This document shows positions 29,408 through 39,023 of a DNA stretch of 53,016 nucleotides, piece after piece. This DNA is from Candidatus Methanorudis spinitermitis. GTDB lineage: Archaea; Methanobacteriota; Methanobacteria; Methanobacteriales; Methanobacteriaceae. The notes under the pieces are model-generated. The model was given only the letters and a program-made list of their open reading frames with translations. It did no database searches and was not told where the DNA came from. How positions within the stretch are numbered: position 1 is the stretch's first letter; each line of letters opens with the position of its first letter. Where the stretch lies: NCBI GenBank assembly GCA_031286225.1, contig JAITUQ010000003.1, forward strand, positions 1 through 53,016, written 5' to 3'. Made by a program: the position numbers and the translations under genes.

Positions 29408-30184
29408 TCATAATTTTTGAAATAAGAATAATCCAAAATTCTTTCCACCAAAGCTCATGTCTTTGTCATATTTATTGATTTTAACATTGTATTCAATTTG
29501 ATCAATGTCATGATTAATATAAGAGAATTCCAGTAGTTTCATTTCATCAAAGCTGTTAATTATTGTTTCAGGGTAAAAAACTCTATGTGCATTGAATTCC
29601 AAGTGTTCTTTTCCTACTGGTACTGAAATATAAACCTTACCGTTCTTTTTAATTTTATTTTGAATAGCTTTAAATGACTTAAAATATGCATCCGGATCTA
29701 TTGGTTCACCATATCTTCCTAATCCAAAATGTTCTAATGCACATAATGAAGTTAAGCTTTCAATACTATCATCCGGTATGTTTTCCAAGTTTGTTGCATC
29801 AGCTTGAATAAAGTGAACACCAGGTATTTTTTTTGATAAAGGTCTTATATCAATCAATATGATGTTTTCCCGAAAGCTGGCTAAATGACCAATAAAGCCA
29901 TCAACTCTTGACCCAATGTCATAATGCTTTTTAGGATTATCCTTGAATATATGTTGAGCCGCCCAAAGATCTTGCCAAAAATAAGAGCCAAGTATTCCCG
30001 CAGATTCACTTTTATCATCAAGGCAGGGATATAAAAATTGATTATCTACTTTGAAATTATCATTGGAAAGCTGAAACTTTTTATAATTTTTCATATCCTT
30101 TTTAAAGTCTTTGTTGAAAGTACTTCTTATCTTACTATACGCTATATAATATTTAATCATTTGATCTCTGTTCATTGTAGTCAT
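29408..30184 (-). CDS. DUF268 protein, methyltransferase-like
   Basis: This 258-residue protein of the DUF268 family has a Rossmann-type methyltransferase look: YDIGSRVDGFIGHLASF (about 92-108), then IDIRPL and the LCALEHFGLGRYGEP turn. Family members are often found among surface-polysaccharide genes, where they may modify sugars. A class I methyltransferase role is inferred from the fold, not shown. No Shine-Dalgarno is visible before the ATG, so a downstream ATG three codons later is possible. It lies between srp19 and hemD on the same strand. Confidence 0.82.
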   Translation of the reverse strand: MTTMNRDQMIKYYIAYSKIRSTFNKDFKKDMKNYKKFQLSNDNFKVDNQFLYPCLDDKSESAGILGSYFWQDLWAAQHIFKDNPKKHYDIGSRVDGFIGHLASFRENIILIDIRPLSKKIPGVHFIQADATNLENIPDDSIESLTSLCALEHFGLGRYGEPIDPDAYFKSFKAIQNKIKKNGKVYISVPVGKEHLEFNAHRVFYPETIINSFDEMKLLEFSYINHDIDQIEYNVKINKYDKDMSFGGKNFGLFLFQKL

Positions 30185-30269
30185 CCATTATTATTAATAG
30201 TTTTTAGATTTTTATTTTGAAACGAATTATTTTTAAACTTTTCAACGATAAATATGTAAGGGATTTTTA

Positions 30270-31049
30270 TTATAAATTTTCAAATAATAGATCCATCATG
30301 TCCTTAACAGTATAAACTTTCGGGTATATTGCATTAACACCTAACTTTTCAAGAGTCTTACTAGTAATTGGACCAATAGCTACACTTAAAACATTAGTTG
30401 ATAATTTTTTAGCAAGTTCTAGAATTTGCTCATCAGTAGCTATTTTAAAAAGATTTTCAGCAGTTAAAGGACTTGTAAATGTTATAGCATCAATTTCGTG
30501 ATTTAATATTTTTCCAATTAAAACTTCAATTCTTACTGTATCTAATGGAATAATTGATTCATAGCTTTCAGCTAATATTACATCAGCACCTATTTTTTTT
30601 AAACCTTCAGGAAGTGTATCTCTTGCTGCTAAAGTTCTTGGAATCCCAACAAGACTATTTTTCACATGTATATTTTTAAATGCTTTAAGAAGACCTTCAG
30701 CAGTATAATCTTCCGGAATCAAGTCAGCAGATAAACCATATGTGTTAGCTACTTCTTCTGTTTTATGTCCAATAGTAGCTATTTGACAGTTTTCATTGAT
30801 TTTTTCTCTAAAATTAGGATAAAATTTAAAAATTGATTCAATAGATGTTGGAGATGTAAATATTATCCAATCAAGATCATTAGCTACTTCTACTAAATTT
30901 TTAAGAGAATCTGTATTTTTTAACTTTAACTCTAATGTTGGTGCAATAAATGCCTCTGCACCATAAGATTCAACAATTTTCACTGCTTCATCAATTCTGT
31001 TATATGGTCGAGTAATAGCTATTGTTTTTTTTTTTAAAAATTTTGACAT
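30270..31049 (-). CDS. hemD: Uroporphyrinogen-III synthase
   Basis: The product (259 aa) closes linear hydroxymethylbilane to uroporphyrinogen III, the precursor of cobamides, F430 and siroheme. The poorly conserved family is recognised by the start AITRPYNR, IIFTSPTSIE (about residues 62-71), GPITSKTL and FTSPLTAENL, and by length. The ATG at 31049 is preferred with GGTGAT 6-8 bases upstream; a GTG two codons earlier is too near. Transcription order is cobA, a methyltransferase, then hemD on the same strand, linking it to tetrapyrrole synthesis. Confidence 0.93.
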   Translation of the reverse strand: MSKFLKKKTIAITRPYNRIDEAVKIVESYGAEAFIAPTLELKLKNTDSLKNLVEVANDLDWIIFTSPTSIESIFKFYPNFREKINENCQIATIGHKTEEVANTYGLSADLIPEDYTAEGLLKAFKNIHVKNSLVGIPRTLAARDTLPEGLKKIGADVILAESYESIIPLDTVRIEVLIGKILNHEIDAITFTSPLTAENLFKIATDEQILELAKKLSTNVLSVAIGPITSKTLEKLGVNAIYPKVYTVKDMMDLLFENL

Positions 31050-31223
31050 TTTCACATCACCTTTTATTTAATAAACATATAATACACTCTGTTAATGTTT
31101 ATGAATTTTATTTAGATTATAGTATTAGTATTATGTTTTACTCAAGTGATTATAATTAATTCGGACTTTTTTTTTTTAAAATGGGTCGAAATATTAACCT
31201 CTGTAAATCATATTGCAGTGAAT

Positions 31224-31772
31224 TTATCTTTTATTTGCAGTAACATTCAAACTCATTAAACGACCATTTTCAAAATCCATGTGAGGTAGATATGCTCTAC
31301 TAAAATCATCATATCCTTCTGGCAAAAAGTCTTTCCAATCATAGATATTTACATTGTAAAAACCATTGTCTTCTAATAATTTACTTAAAGAATCGAATGT
31401 GAAACAATATTTATGGAAATTATATTTATAGTCTTGACCACCATATAACAAACCTATTATTGCATCTACATTACTATTTTCTAAAAATTCTCCCACAATT
31501 TCTTCAAAATTGGGAACTGCTAACCTTAAAACACCTTCTTTTTTTAAAACCCTATTCCATTCAGATAATACATTATTAATTTCGAATCTTCCAAAGTGCT
31601 CTAAAACATGACAGGCATATATTTCATCAATACTATTATCAATGAATACATTTAAATTCTTTAAATCAAGTACATAATCAATGTTATCATTTTCACGGAT
31701 ATCACAATGAATATAGCTCTCTTTCTCTCTGCTCTCTAAATATTTATCCCCACAACCCAAGTGTAGTTTCAT
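31224..31772 (-). CDS. Class I SAM-dependent methyltransferase
   Basis: The product (182 aa) is a small Methyltransf_11-type enzyme. The SAM-binding motif is LHLGCGDKYL at the N terminus, with ACHVLEHFGR as motif IV and a WNRVLKKEGVLRL strand. The ATG at 31772 follows GGGAG; the upstream TTG is part of that site. The style resembles methyltransferases acting on surface glycans, although it sits between cobA and hemD. The substrate is unknown. Confidence 0.85.
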   Translation of the reverse strand: MKLHLGCGDKYLESREKESYIHCDIRENDNIDYVLDLKNLNVFIDNSIDEIYACHVLEHFGRFEINNVLSEWNRVLKKEGVLRLAVPNFEEIVGEFLENSNVDAIIGLLYGGQDYKYNFHKYCFTFDSLSKLLEDNGFYNVNIYDWKDFLPEGYDDFSRAYLPHMDFENGRLMSLNVTANKR

Positions 31773-31811
31773 AAAATCTCCCAACTTTGTATATTTTAAC
31801 TAATTATTGTT

Positions 31812-32540
31812 TTAAAAATTTTTCTTTGATTTTCTGATTTCTTTAAAAACATCTATTACTTGCCCTACAATGAGTATAGCTGGAGTGTTTATATTTTTAT
31901 TAGCTATATCCTCTAAAGTTCCAAAAATTATTTTTTCATTTGGAAGAGTTCCATTTTCAATAATACAAGCTGGTGTTTTAGGATTTCGATATTTCATAAG
32001 TTCCTGAGTATTATCTTTTATTTTTCCAATTCCCATTAAAACAATAATCGTATCTGCAGTATAATCCCATTTAACTTGTTTTTTATCTTTTGTTGGATCT
32101 TCATGACCAGTAACAATTGTAAATGATGTAGCTACTGCTCTGTGACTTACAGGAAGTCCTACTGCTGTTGGAACTCCAATAGCTGAGGTAACTCCAGGAA
32201 TGATTTCAAAGGGTATATTTTCTTTTATAAGAGCTAATACTTCTTCTCCACCTCTTCCAAATACAAAAGGGTCCCCTCCTTTAAGTCTAACAATAATTTC
32301 ATTAGATTTGTTTTTAGCTTCATTGATTATTATATGATTGATTTCATCTTGATTTTTATAATGTTCACCAGCTTTTTTACCAACATAAATTAGCTTCACA
32401 CTTTCAGGAGCATGTTCTAATATTTTTTCATTAGCTAATCTATCGTAAATAATTGTATTAGCTTTTTTTAAAATTTTAATAGCTTTTAATGTGATTAGTT
32501 CTGGATCTCCTGGACCTGCTCCAACTAGATATACTACCAT
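31812..32540 (-). CDS. cobA: Uroporphyrinogen-III C-methyltransferase
   Basis: The product (242 aa) is a SUMT-type enzyme that uses two SAM to turn uroporphyrinogen III into precorrin-2, the branch point to cobamides, F430 and siroheme. Signatures are [15 protein letters not shown] at the N terminus and [13 protein letters not shown] (about 87-99). The ATG follows AAAGGTG. It leads the cluster with hemD further down on the same strand. Confidence 0.95.
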   Translation of the reverse strand: MVVYLVGAGPGDPELITLKAIKILKKANTIIYDRLANEKILEHAPESVKLIYVGKKAGEHYKNQDEINHIIINEAKNKSNEIIVRLKGGDPFVFGRGGEEVLALIKENIPFEIIPGVTSAIGVPTAVGLPVSHRAVATSFTIVTGHEDPTKDKKQVKWDYTADTIIVLMGIGKIKDNTQELMKYRNPKTPACIIENGTLPNEKIIFGTLEDIANKNINTPAILIVGQVIDVFKEIRKSKKNF

Positions 32541-33023
32541 TCATTCACCTTTATTTTTAGTTTCCTAAATTGTATTTGGATTTACCATTAAATTGTATTT
32601 GGATTTACCAGCATATATTAATTTTTAAGATTATTCATTTTTCTGATAAAAATGATTTTTATATTCTCAAAGATTTTATTAGATTAAGAAATTATTATTT
32701 TGATTTTTAAATGAATAATTTTAGTGTTTATTAAAATTTTTTTATTTATACTTGAAAATACTTTGCTTTTTGAATTTTTAATTTATGTTTATTACTTTTT
32801 ATTTAATTTATTATCTAATTTATATTAATTATTTTTTATAAAAATTAATTAATTACTTATAATTTTATAATATAATATTAATTTTGTTTTATTTTATGAA
32901 TTGAAGTTATTTAATCATTCATTTTTATTTAATATAAAAAATCAAAGATTTTTAAATATAATAAAAATAAGAAATTTTTATATAAAAATTTAATATTTTA
33001 TAAAAATAAATAATCACTATTAT
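32541..33023. other. Intergenic region upstream of cobA
   Basis: A 483-bp AT-rich stretch with no gene. Immediately before cobA a 20-bp string containing ATTTGGATTTACC is repeated twice (about 32572-32610). The remainder holds only A/T runs. Confidence 0.55.
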
Positions 33024-33878
33024 TTATAAATCAATTTCATAGATAGCTTGGATATTATCTTTATGGATTTTAAAAGCATCTTCTTCTGTAAAAATTCCTT
33101 TTTCTATAAAGTTTAAAGTTCTTTTAGGAACAGTTTTTGGTCCTAAAACAGCTCCAGGTCTTGAAAGGTCATCTAAATAATCGGTTTCCATTAAAAAATT
33201 TCTTCCTTTTGAAATAGCTATTTCAATATTCTTTTTACTTGCCATAACTGAAGGGACAATACCAAAATTTTCTTTATAAGTTATAAATGGACCTGAAAAA
33301 TGTTTAATCAGCTTGTTTTTCTTAAATCTAACTTCATCTGCAAATGATGCAAATTCTTTAAACTGTGATTCATTAGCTGTTTCAGTGTGTAGCTGAACTG
33401 CACAATCAACATCTTTAGCTAATCTAAGAGCATATTTTAAAATTTTGTTTTGATATTTTAACTCATCAGAACTTACTTCATAATGTGGTCTTCCAACTTC
33501 ACCAATAGCTACTGCTTTTTTATCTTCTACAAGTTTTTTTCCGTAATTTAGGGAATTTTTAACTAGTTCATAAGCTTCATCATATGATTTTCCATTTTCT
33601 ATTAGTTTTGAAAATTCTGCTGGATGAACCCCTACAATTGCAAATGCTTTCACATGGGTGTTTTGATTGATTTTGTTAACATAGCTAATAGTTAAATCCA
33701 TAGCTTCATTAAACTTAAATGGTTTATTAAAAGTCCAAGATGGTTTGTTTGGAATCATCATAACTCTCCCGCCAGAATTATAAAATAGTTTAGCTACTTT
33801 AACTGGACCTTCACCATTGAAGGGATCTACATGAATATGATTGTCAGTTATTGGGATTTCATTAGGATTAACTATCAT
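33024..33878 (-). CDS. TatD-related metal-dependent hydrolase
   Basis: The product (284 aa) is a TIM-barrel amidohydrolase of the TatD-related archaeal group. Metal ligands are visible: DNHIHVD (about 12-18), the Glu in AIGEVGRP, HTETAN, KHFSGP and the final Asp in METDYLDD. Members are deoxyribonuclease-like or other hydrolases; this subgroup's substrate is not known. The ATG is used without a clear Shine-Dalgarno. It stands alone with 480 bp or more on each side. Confidence 0.85.
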   Translation of the reverse strand: MIVNPNEIPITDNHIHVDPFNGEGPVKVAKLFYNSGGRVMMIPNKPSWTFNKPFKFNEAMDLTISYVNKINQNTHVKAFAIVGVHPAEFSKLIENGKSYDEAYELVKNSLNYGKKLVEDKKAVAIGEVGRPHYEVSSDELKYQNKILKYALRLAKDVDCAVQLHTETANESQFKEFASFADEVRFKKNKLIKHFSGPFITYKENFGIVPSVMASKKNIEIAISKGRNFLMETDYLDDLSRPGAVLGPKTVPKRTLNFIEKGIFTEEDAFKIHKDNIQAIYEIDL

Positions 33879-34385
33879 AAAATCTTATTCTATTTTTATA
33901 TTTCAATATTTTTTTTTAATTTTGATTAATTTATTGTTTTTTCAAATAAAAAAAACTTTTTTAAAATAAGGAAAAACTTCTTTTTTAATTTTTAAATAAA
34001 TAATTTTTTAATAAAAAAATAATATAAAAGAAGGTTAATAGAAAAATTTAATAATGTTTCTAACTTTAGTTTATGAACTTAAAAAATTCGATTAAAAGCT
34101 TAATATATTTTTCTTATTATTAAAAATTTATAAAACAATTTAATAAAGGAGCATCTTTAATTAATAATTTGGATTTTTAGGAAATGCTATTTTTTTATCA
34201 TTATAAATTAATGAAGTACAAATTATAAACTATATATTTATTAATCATTAAATCATTAATTTATATAGTAATTTTTAATTAGAAAGAATTCTCTTATTTA
34301 AACATTAGTTTTATTTATATAATAATTTTATTTTAAGAAAAAATCTTTTATTTAACATTTTACCCATTAATTATTGATGATTTAT
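33879..34385. other. Divergent intergenic region before the epimerase gene
   Basis: No gene was found in this 500-bp AT-rich stretch. ACTATATATTT at about 34227-34238 is a possible plus-strand TATA box for the epimerase. Confidence 0.5.
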
Positions 34386-35378
34386 ATGAGAAATTATAAT
34401 GAATACCAAGATAAAACAGTTCTTGTAACTGGAGGGGCAGGTTGTGTAGGAAGTAACTTGTTAAAAAAATTAGATGAGCTTGGTGCTGATATCATTGTCC
34501 TTGATAATTTATCTTCATCTTATGAATGGAACATATCTAATTTAGATAATATAAAGTTTGTTAAAGGTGATATATTAGAGGATGCTGCATTAAAAAGAGT
34601 TTTTAAAGAAAAACCAGACATTGTTTTCCATTTAGCAGCTCATTTTGCAAATCAAAATAGTGTTGATAGTCCTGAATTAGATTTAATGGTTAATGGAATT
34701 GGTATTTTAAAAGTTCTTCAATATGCACAATTAGTTGATATTGAAAGATTTATCTACTCTTCTTCTGGTTGTGGTGTATATGGATTAGACTCTAAAATGC
34801 CATTTGAAGAACATGACATTTCAATTTCTCTTCATACTCCATATCAAGTTACAAAACTACTTGGAGAATTATATACGAACTATTTTAATAATTTATACAA
34901 CTTACCCATTGTAAATGCCAGATTTTTCAATGTTTATGGTCCTGGAGAAGTTCCTGGAAAATATAGAAATGTTATTCCTAATTTCTTTTATTGGTCTATA
35001 ACTAATCAAGCACTTCCTATCACAGGAGATGGCAATGAAACAAGAGATTGGACATTTGTGGAAGATATTGTTAATGGTTTAATAGCTATGGGTATAGAAG
35101 AAGAAGCTATTGGTGAAGCTATTAATTTAGGATCAGGTAAAGATCATAAAGTTATTGATATGGCAAATAAAATTAATGATTTAACTGGAAATAGAGAAGG
35201 TATCGCCTACACTGCTCCAAGAGATTGGGACGTGAAAACACAATTGATTTCTTCTATTGAAAAAGCTAAGGATATTTTAGATTACAAACCATCTGTTTCA
35301 TTTGATAAGGGATTGAAAAGAACTTATGATTGGTTTATTGATAATTGGAACCACATTGAAGAAGATGCTGAATTTTAA
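34386..35378 (+). CDS. NAD-dependent sugar-nucleotide epimerase/dehydratase
   Basis: The product (330 aa) is an extended short-chain dehydrogenase related to UDP-glucose 4-epimerases. It has VTGGAGCVGSNLLKKL, FHLAAH, and the YxxxK pair in TPYQVTK. The serine segment is SSSGCGVYG, slightly unusual. The substrate cannot be assigned. I take ATG 34386 as start; ATG 34377 is equally in frame and the Shine-Dalgarno is weak in both cases. It is followed by a glycosyltransferase on the same strand, so it probably supplies a sugar to a surface glycan. A degenerate tandem repeat begins within its last codons. Confidence 0.87.
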   Translation: MRNYNEYQDKTVLVTGGAGCVGSNLLKKLDELGADIIVLDNLSSSYEWNISNLDNIKFVKGDILEDAALKRVFKEKPDIVFHLAAHFANQNSVDSPELDLMVNGIGILKVLQYAQLVDIERFIYSSSGCGVYGLDSKMPFEEHDISISLHTPYQVTKLLGELYTNYFNNLYNLPIVNARFFNVYGPGEVPGKYRNVIPNFFYWSITNQALPITGDGNETRDWTFVEDIVNGLIAMGIEEEAIGEAINLGSGKDHKVIDMANKINDLTGNREGIAYTAPRDWDVKTQLISSIEKAKDILDYKPSVSFDKGLKRTYDWFIDNWNHIEEDAEF

Positions 35379-35600
35379 TTATTTAATTTTCTTTTTTGAG
35401 GATATGTTGAATTTAATCATTAAATTGGTATTCTTTGAAGAAGGTGTTGAATTTTAGTTATTTAGTTTTTATTCTTTTAAAAAGGCTTTAATTTTTAATA
35501 ATTCAATTATTAATTCTTTTAGGAAGATGTTAGTTTTAGTTGTTTAGTTTTTATTCTTTAATGAGATAGTAAATTTTATTATTCAATTTTTAATTATTTA
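35361..35600. repeat. Degenerate tandem repeat, about six 40-bp units
   Basis: Units of 39-41 bp resembling GAAGATGTTGAATTTTAG followed by TTATTTAGTTTTTATTC repeat from the last codons of the epimerase gene (its EDAEF-stop end) to the next gene. The units differ by many substitutions, so the array is old. It appears to have grown from the 3' end of the coding sequence. Confidence 0.7.
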
Positions 35601-35643
35601 CTTTAATTATTATCTATTTTTAATCATTTTTATAGGAAATTTC

Positions 35644-36843
35644 ATGAAAATTTTAGTTATTCAGGAATCAGATTGGTTAGAGAGAAACCCACATCAACAA
35701 CATCATTTAATGGATAGGATGGCTGTTAAAGGACATAATATTAAAGTTATTGATTATCCTATTGATTGGAATAAAGATAAAGAAAAAAAAGGATTGATTT
35801 ACCCAAAAAAAGTTTATGATGATGTTTATAAAGTTGACAGTAGAGCTAGTATTCAGGTAATTAGACCAAGCTTTATTAAAATTCCTGTTTTAAACTATAT
35901 ATCCCTTTGTTTTTCTCATAAAAAAGAAATTGAAAAAGTAGTCAATGATTTTAAGCCAGATGTTATAATTGCTTTAGGACTTTTAAATGCTTATATCGGA
36001 TTGAAAATAGCTAAAAAACATAAGATACCTTTTATATATTATTTAATCGATGTCTTGTATACATTAATCCCTGAGAAGGCTTTCCAATATTTTGGTAAAA
36101 TTATAAATAAAAAAACAATAGCTAATTCTAACATGGTCATTACAATAAATCAACAGCTAAAAGAGTTAGCTATTAAATTAGGTTCGAACAGAGATAATGC
36201 CCTTGTTATCGATGCAGGGATTGATTTAAATGAATTCAACCCAAACTTAGATGATTCAAATATTAGAAAAGAATATAGTATTTCTAAAGATGAATATGTA
36301 TTATTTTTCATGGGATGGATTTATGATTTTGCAGGAATGAAAGAATTAGCTATTGAACTTGGTAAAAACAAAGATAAGTACAAAAATATGAAAATTGTTA
36401 TTGTAGGAGATGGAGATGCTTATGAAGATATGGTTAAAATCAAAGATGAATATAAGCTAAAAGATCAGCTGATTTTAACTGGAAAACAAGCTTATAGGAA
36501 AATCCCAGAATTTTTAGCTATGGCTGATTTTTGCCTACTTCCAGCATATAAAGATGAGGAGATAATGCAGGATATTGTTCCAATAAAACTCTATGAATAT
36601 TTAGCTATGAAAAAAGTAGTGATAGCTACTTATTTACCAGGAATATTTAAAGAATTTGGAGAAAATAATGGAATAGTTTATATTAATGAAGCAAAAGAAG
36701 TATTAAAAACAGCACAAATAATTATCAATAATAATAGTCATGATAAAATAGCTAATGCTGGTAGAAATTTTGTCAAATCAAATGATTGGGAAAACATTGT
36801 TGATATTTTTGAGGAAACATTATCAAATTTAATTAAAAATTAA
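35644..36843 (+). CDS. Family 4 glycosyltransferase
   Basis: The product (399 aa) is a GT-B glycosyltransferase of the GT4 type. Its N-terminal half starts ILVIQESDWLERNPHQQHHL. The C-terminal donor domain shows VLFFMGWIYDFAGM, VIVGDGD and an E-x7-E-type motif in IVPIKLYEYLAM (about 316-327). No membrane segment or signal is seen. AGGAAA precedes the ATG. It follows the epimerase by 265 bp across the tandem repeat and is probably part of the same glycan pathway; donor and acceptor are unknown. Confidence 0.9.
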   Translation: MKILVIQESDWLERNPHQQHHLMDRMAVKGHNIKVIDYPIDWNKDKEKKGLIYPKKVYDDVYKVDSRASIQVIRPSFIKIPVLNYISLCFSHKKEIEKVVNDFKPDVIIALGLLNAYIGLKIAKKHKIPFIYYLIDVLYTLIPEKAFQYFGKIINKKTIANSNMVITINQQLKELAIKLGSNRDNALVIDAGIDLNEFNPNLDDSNIRKEYSISKDEYVLFFMGWIYDFAGMKELAIELGKNKDKYKNMKIVIVGDGDAYEDMVKIKDEYKLKDQLILTGKQAYRKIPEFLAMADFCLLPAYKDEEIMQDIVPIKLYEYLAMKKVVIATYLPGIFKEFGENNGIVYINEAKEVLKTAQIIINNNSHDKIANAGRNFVKSNDWENIVDIFEETLSNLIKN

Positions 36844-37210
36844 ATTAATGATTGTTCATTTTTAATTCTTAATTTGAGCTTTTTAGACTTTTTATTATTC
36901 ATTTAAAAAATTATTAATTGATTTTAAGTATTTTATCTAATTTTTTATTTAACTTTATAAATTATTTAATCTTTGATTTAATTTTTTAATTTTATTTATT
37001 TTTTTATTTAGATTTATTTTAATCTTTATAATAGCTATTATTAATTATATTAATTTTAATATCTAATTAAATGATCTTGTTCATTGATTTTTCATGTTTT
37101 TAAAAATTTTTTGTTTTCTTACATTTACTTTTGAACTATTTTTAAACTAAAATTCATTGTTTTAAATTACAGAAAAATTTTCTAGATTTTGTACTTTTTA
37201 CTTTTATTAT

Positions 37211-37228
37211 AGAAAACTTTTTATATAG
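37211..37228 (+). promoter_or_regulatory. BRE/TATA-like promoter of the L15e operon
   Basis: AGAAAAC followed by TTTTTATATAG fits the archaeal BRE-TATA layout. Transcription would start near 37250, giving a leader of nearly 200 nt before the L15e start codon. Confidence 0.45.
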
Positions 37229-37398
37229 TTATAATCAAATATTTTTTTATCATTTATTTTATATGATTAAATTTAATATAATAATTAATTTATTATCTAA
37301 TAATTAATAATCTAATGATTAATTTATTATTTAATAATTAATTAACTATTTTTCTTATTTTTTCACTAATTAAATGATTTTTAATTAAAACTCTTTTT

Positions 37399-37440
37399 GG
37401 GATAATTCCCTGGATGTGGCCTAAGTGCTGAACAAGAGGT
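37399..37440 (+). promoter_or_regulatory. G/C-rich leader segment upstream of L15e
   Basis: It holds a GGGA-TAAT-TCCC dyad (37399-37410), then TAAGTGCTGAA (37422-37432) and the Shine-Dalgarno AGAGGT. In a region that is otherwise almost pure A and T this looks like a structured, selected mRNA leader. The 11-base string resembles the conserved 23S rRNA stretch containing GCUGAAAGCAUCUAAG. Confidence 0.4.
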
Positions 37441-37446
37441 ATAATA

Positions 37447-37992
37447 ATGTATAAATATATTAAAGATGCTTGGAAAAACCCTGATAATTCTTATGTAAGA
37501 GAACTTATGTGGAAACGTGCTCCAATATGGAGAAGAGAAAAGGTAATTCAAAGAATTGACCGACCTACAAGACTTGATCGTGCTAGATCATTAGGATACA
37601 AAGCTAAAAAAGGATATATTGTTGTTAGAACTAGAGTTAGACGTGGTGGAAGACGTAAATCTCGTTTTAAAGCAGGTCGTAGACCTAAAAGAATGGGTGT
37701 AAAGAAAATAACTCCTGCAAAATCTATTCAAAGAATAGCTGAAGAACGTGTATCTAAAAAATATCCAAATATGGAAGTTTTAAACTCTTACTGGGTATGG
37801 TCTGATGGTAAATTCAAATTCTATGAAGTTATTCTTGTTGATCCACAAAGTCCATCAATTATCAATGATAAAAAAATTAATTGGATTTGTGAAAAACAAC
37901 ATAAAAATAGAGTTCTTAGAGGCTTAACAAGTGCTGGTAAGAAAGGTCGAGGACTTCGAGTTAAAGGAAAAGGCTCTGAAAAAGCAAGATAA
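37447..37992 (+). CDS. rpl15e: Ribosomal protein L15e
   Basis: The product (181 aa) is archaeal L15e of the large ribosomal subunit. It shows the family start with [14 protein letters not shown], the basic [12 protein letters not shown] stretch, and the tail [13 protein letters not shown]. Length and basic character are typical. AGAGGT precedes the ATG. It heads the RNA-processing superoperon (DUF54 RNA-binding protein, RNase P subunits, proteasome alpha, SBDS, exosome) although gaps of 80-310 bp separate the genes. Confidence 0.97.
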   Translation: MYKYIKDAWKNPDNSYVRELMWKRAPIWRREKVIQRIDRPTRLDRARSLGYKAKKGYIVVRTRVRRGGRRKSRFKAGRRPKRMGVKKITPAKSIQRIAEERVSKKYPNMEVLNSYWVWSDGKFKFYEVILVDPQSPSIINDKKINWICEKQHKNRVLRGLTSAGKKGRGLRVKGKGSEKAR

Positions 37993-38307
37993 TTTACTTT
38001 TCCTTATTTTTTTATTTTTAATAGCTATTTTTTAGCTATAATTAATATTAATTATTTAAATTAGTTTTTAAGTTAATTATATAAATTAGTTATTAAATTA
38101 ATTATATAACTAGTTATTTATATTAATTTTATCTATATTAATGATTTTATATTTCAAATCTTTATTTATTTAGAAATATGTTCATAAACTTATTATTTAT
38201 TTTTATTAAAATTAGCTTCTTTTTTGAAATTTATTTTTTAACATAATATTTAAATTAGTTCATTTTAAATAAATATTCATTAGAATTGAAAGGTTTATTT
38301 TGATACT
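37993..38307. other. Intergenic region after rpl15e
   Basis: AT-rich with T runs soon after the L15e stop (about 38007-38013), which may end transcription in part. There are short tandem repeats around ATTAGTTATTAAATTAA. No gene. Confidence 0.5.
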
Positions 38308-38736
38308 ATGATCCACAATATAAGATATAGATTATTTGTATATAAAGATGAAGATGAAAATGATCTTATAGAAGGTCTTAAAAGTATTTTACCAACAGTT
38401 AAGGTAGAACGAGAAATAGCTGAAGGTATAAATGGAGATAACATAATTATCTTATCTGGAAAAATTAGTAAAAAAAGAGAAACAAAAGAATTTATGAATA
38501 AATTATTAGAGATGGATGATTTTAAAATAGCTAATTTGATCAATGATTTTGAAAAAAAAGTTGATGCTAATGGAAATCTTTTTTTGAGATTTTCTAAAAA
38601 AGATGCTTGTAATGATGTTTTAAAAATATGTGAAAATGGAGATTCAATTCACTTAAAAGTGAAAATTGCAGCATATCCTACTAAAAAAAGAGTAGCTATT
38701 AACTTATTGAATGAATTTTTCACATCTAAAAATTAA
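38308..38736 (+). CDS. Archaeal RNA-binding protein (DUF54/COG1325)
   Basis: This 142-residue protein of a conserved archaeal family is annotated as an exosome-linked or RNA-binding domain protein. It is encoded next to L15e and rnp3 here as in other euryarchaea. Seen are IRYRLFVYKDEDEN at the start, then ILSGKISKK and LFLRFSKKDA with a ferredoxin-like RNA-binding appearance. The role is inferred from conserved neighbourhood; its RNA target is not known. The start is unremarkable. Confidence 0.88.
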   Translation: MIHNIRYRLFVYKDEDENDLIEGLKSILPTVKVEREIAEGINGDNIIILSGKISKKRETKEFMNKLLEMDDFKIANLINDFEKKVDANGNLFLRFSKKDACNDVLKICENGDSIHLKVKIAAYPTKKRVAINLLNEFFTSKN

Positions 38737-39023
38737 CAATTTAAAAATTCCCTTTGTATTATTAATTTTAGATTATAATAAATTTTTTTTACTTAATATT
38801 TATACTCTCAGATTATAATAATCAATAAGTCTTTCTTCTACAATATTTTTTTCATTAAATAATTTAATATTATAAAAAAAAATTTCTGAATTTTATTGAT
38901 AATAAAATAAAAAATTCTTATAATAAAAAACAATATAATTAAATAGTATATTGATTAAAAAAATCACAAAATTCTCTAAAATAACTAGTTCATTAATAAA
39001 AATTTTAATATTAAAGGTTTTAA

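Larger units (their letters stand above)
36844..37446. other. Intergenic region and leader of rpl15e
   Basis: Six hundred bases without a gene. It includes a strong promoter-like site (37211-37228) and, just before the start codon, a short stretch (37399-37440) much richer in G and C than the surroundings, described separately. Confidence 0.6.
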
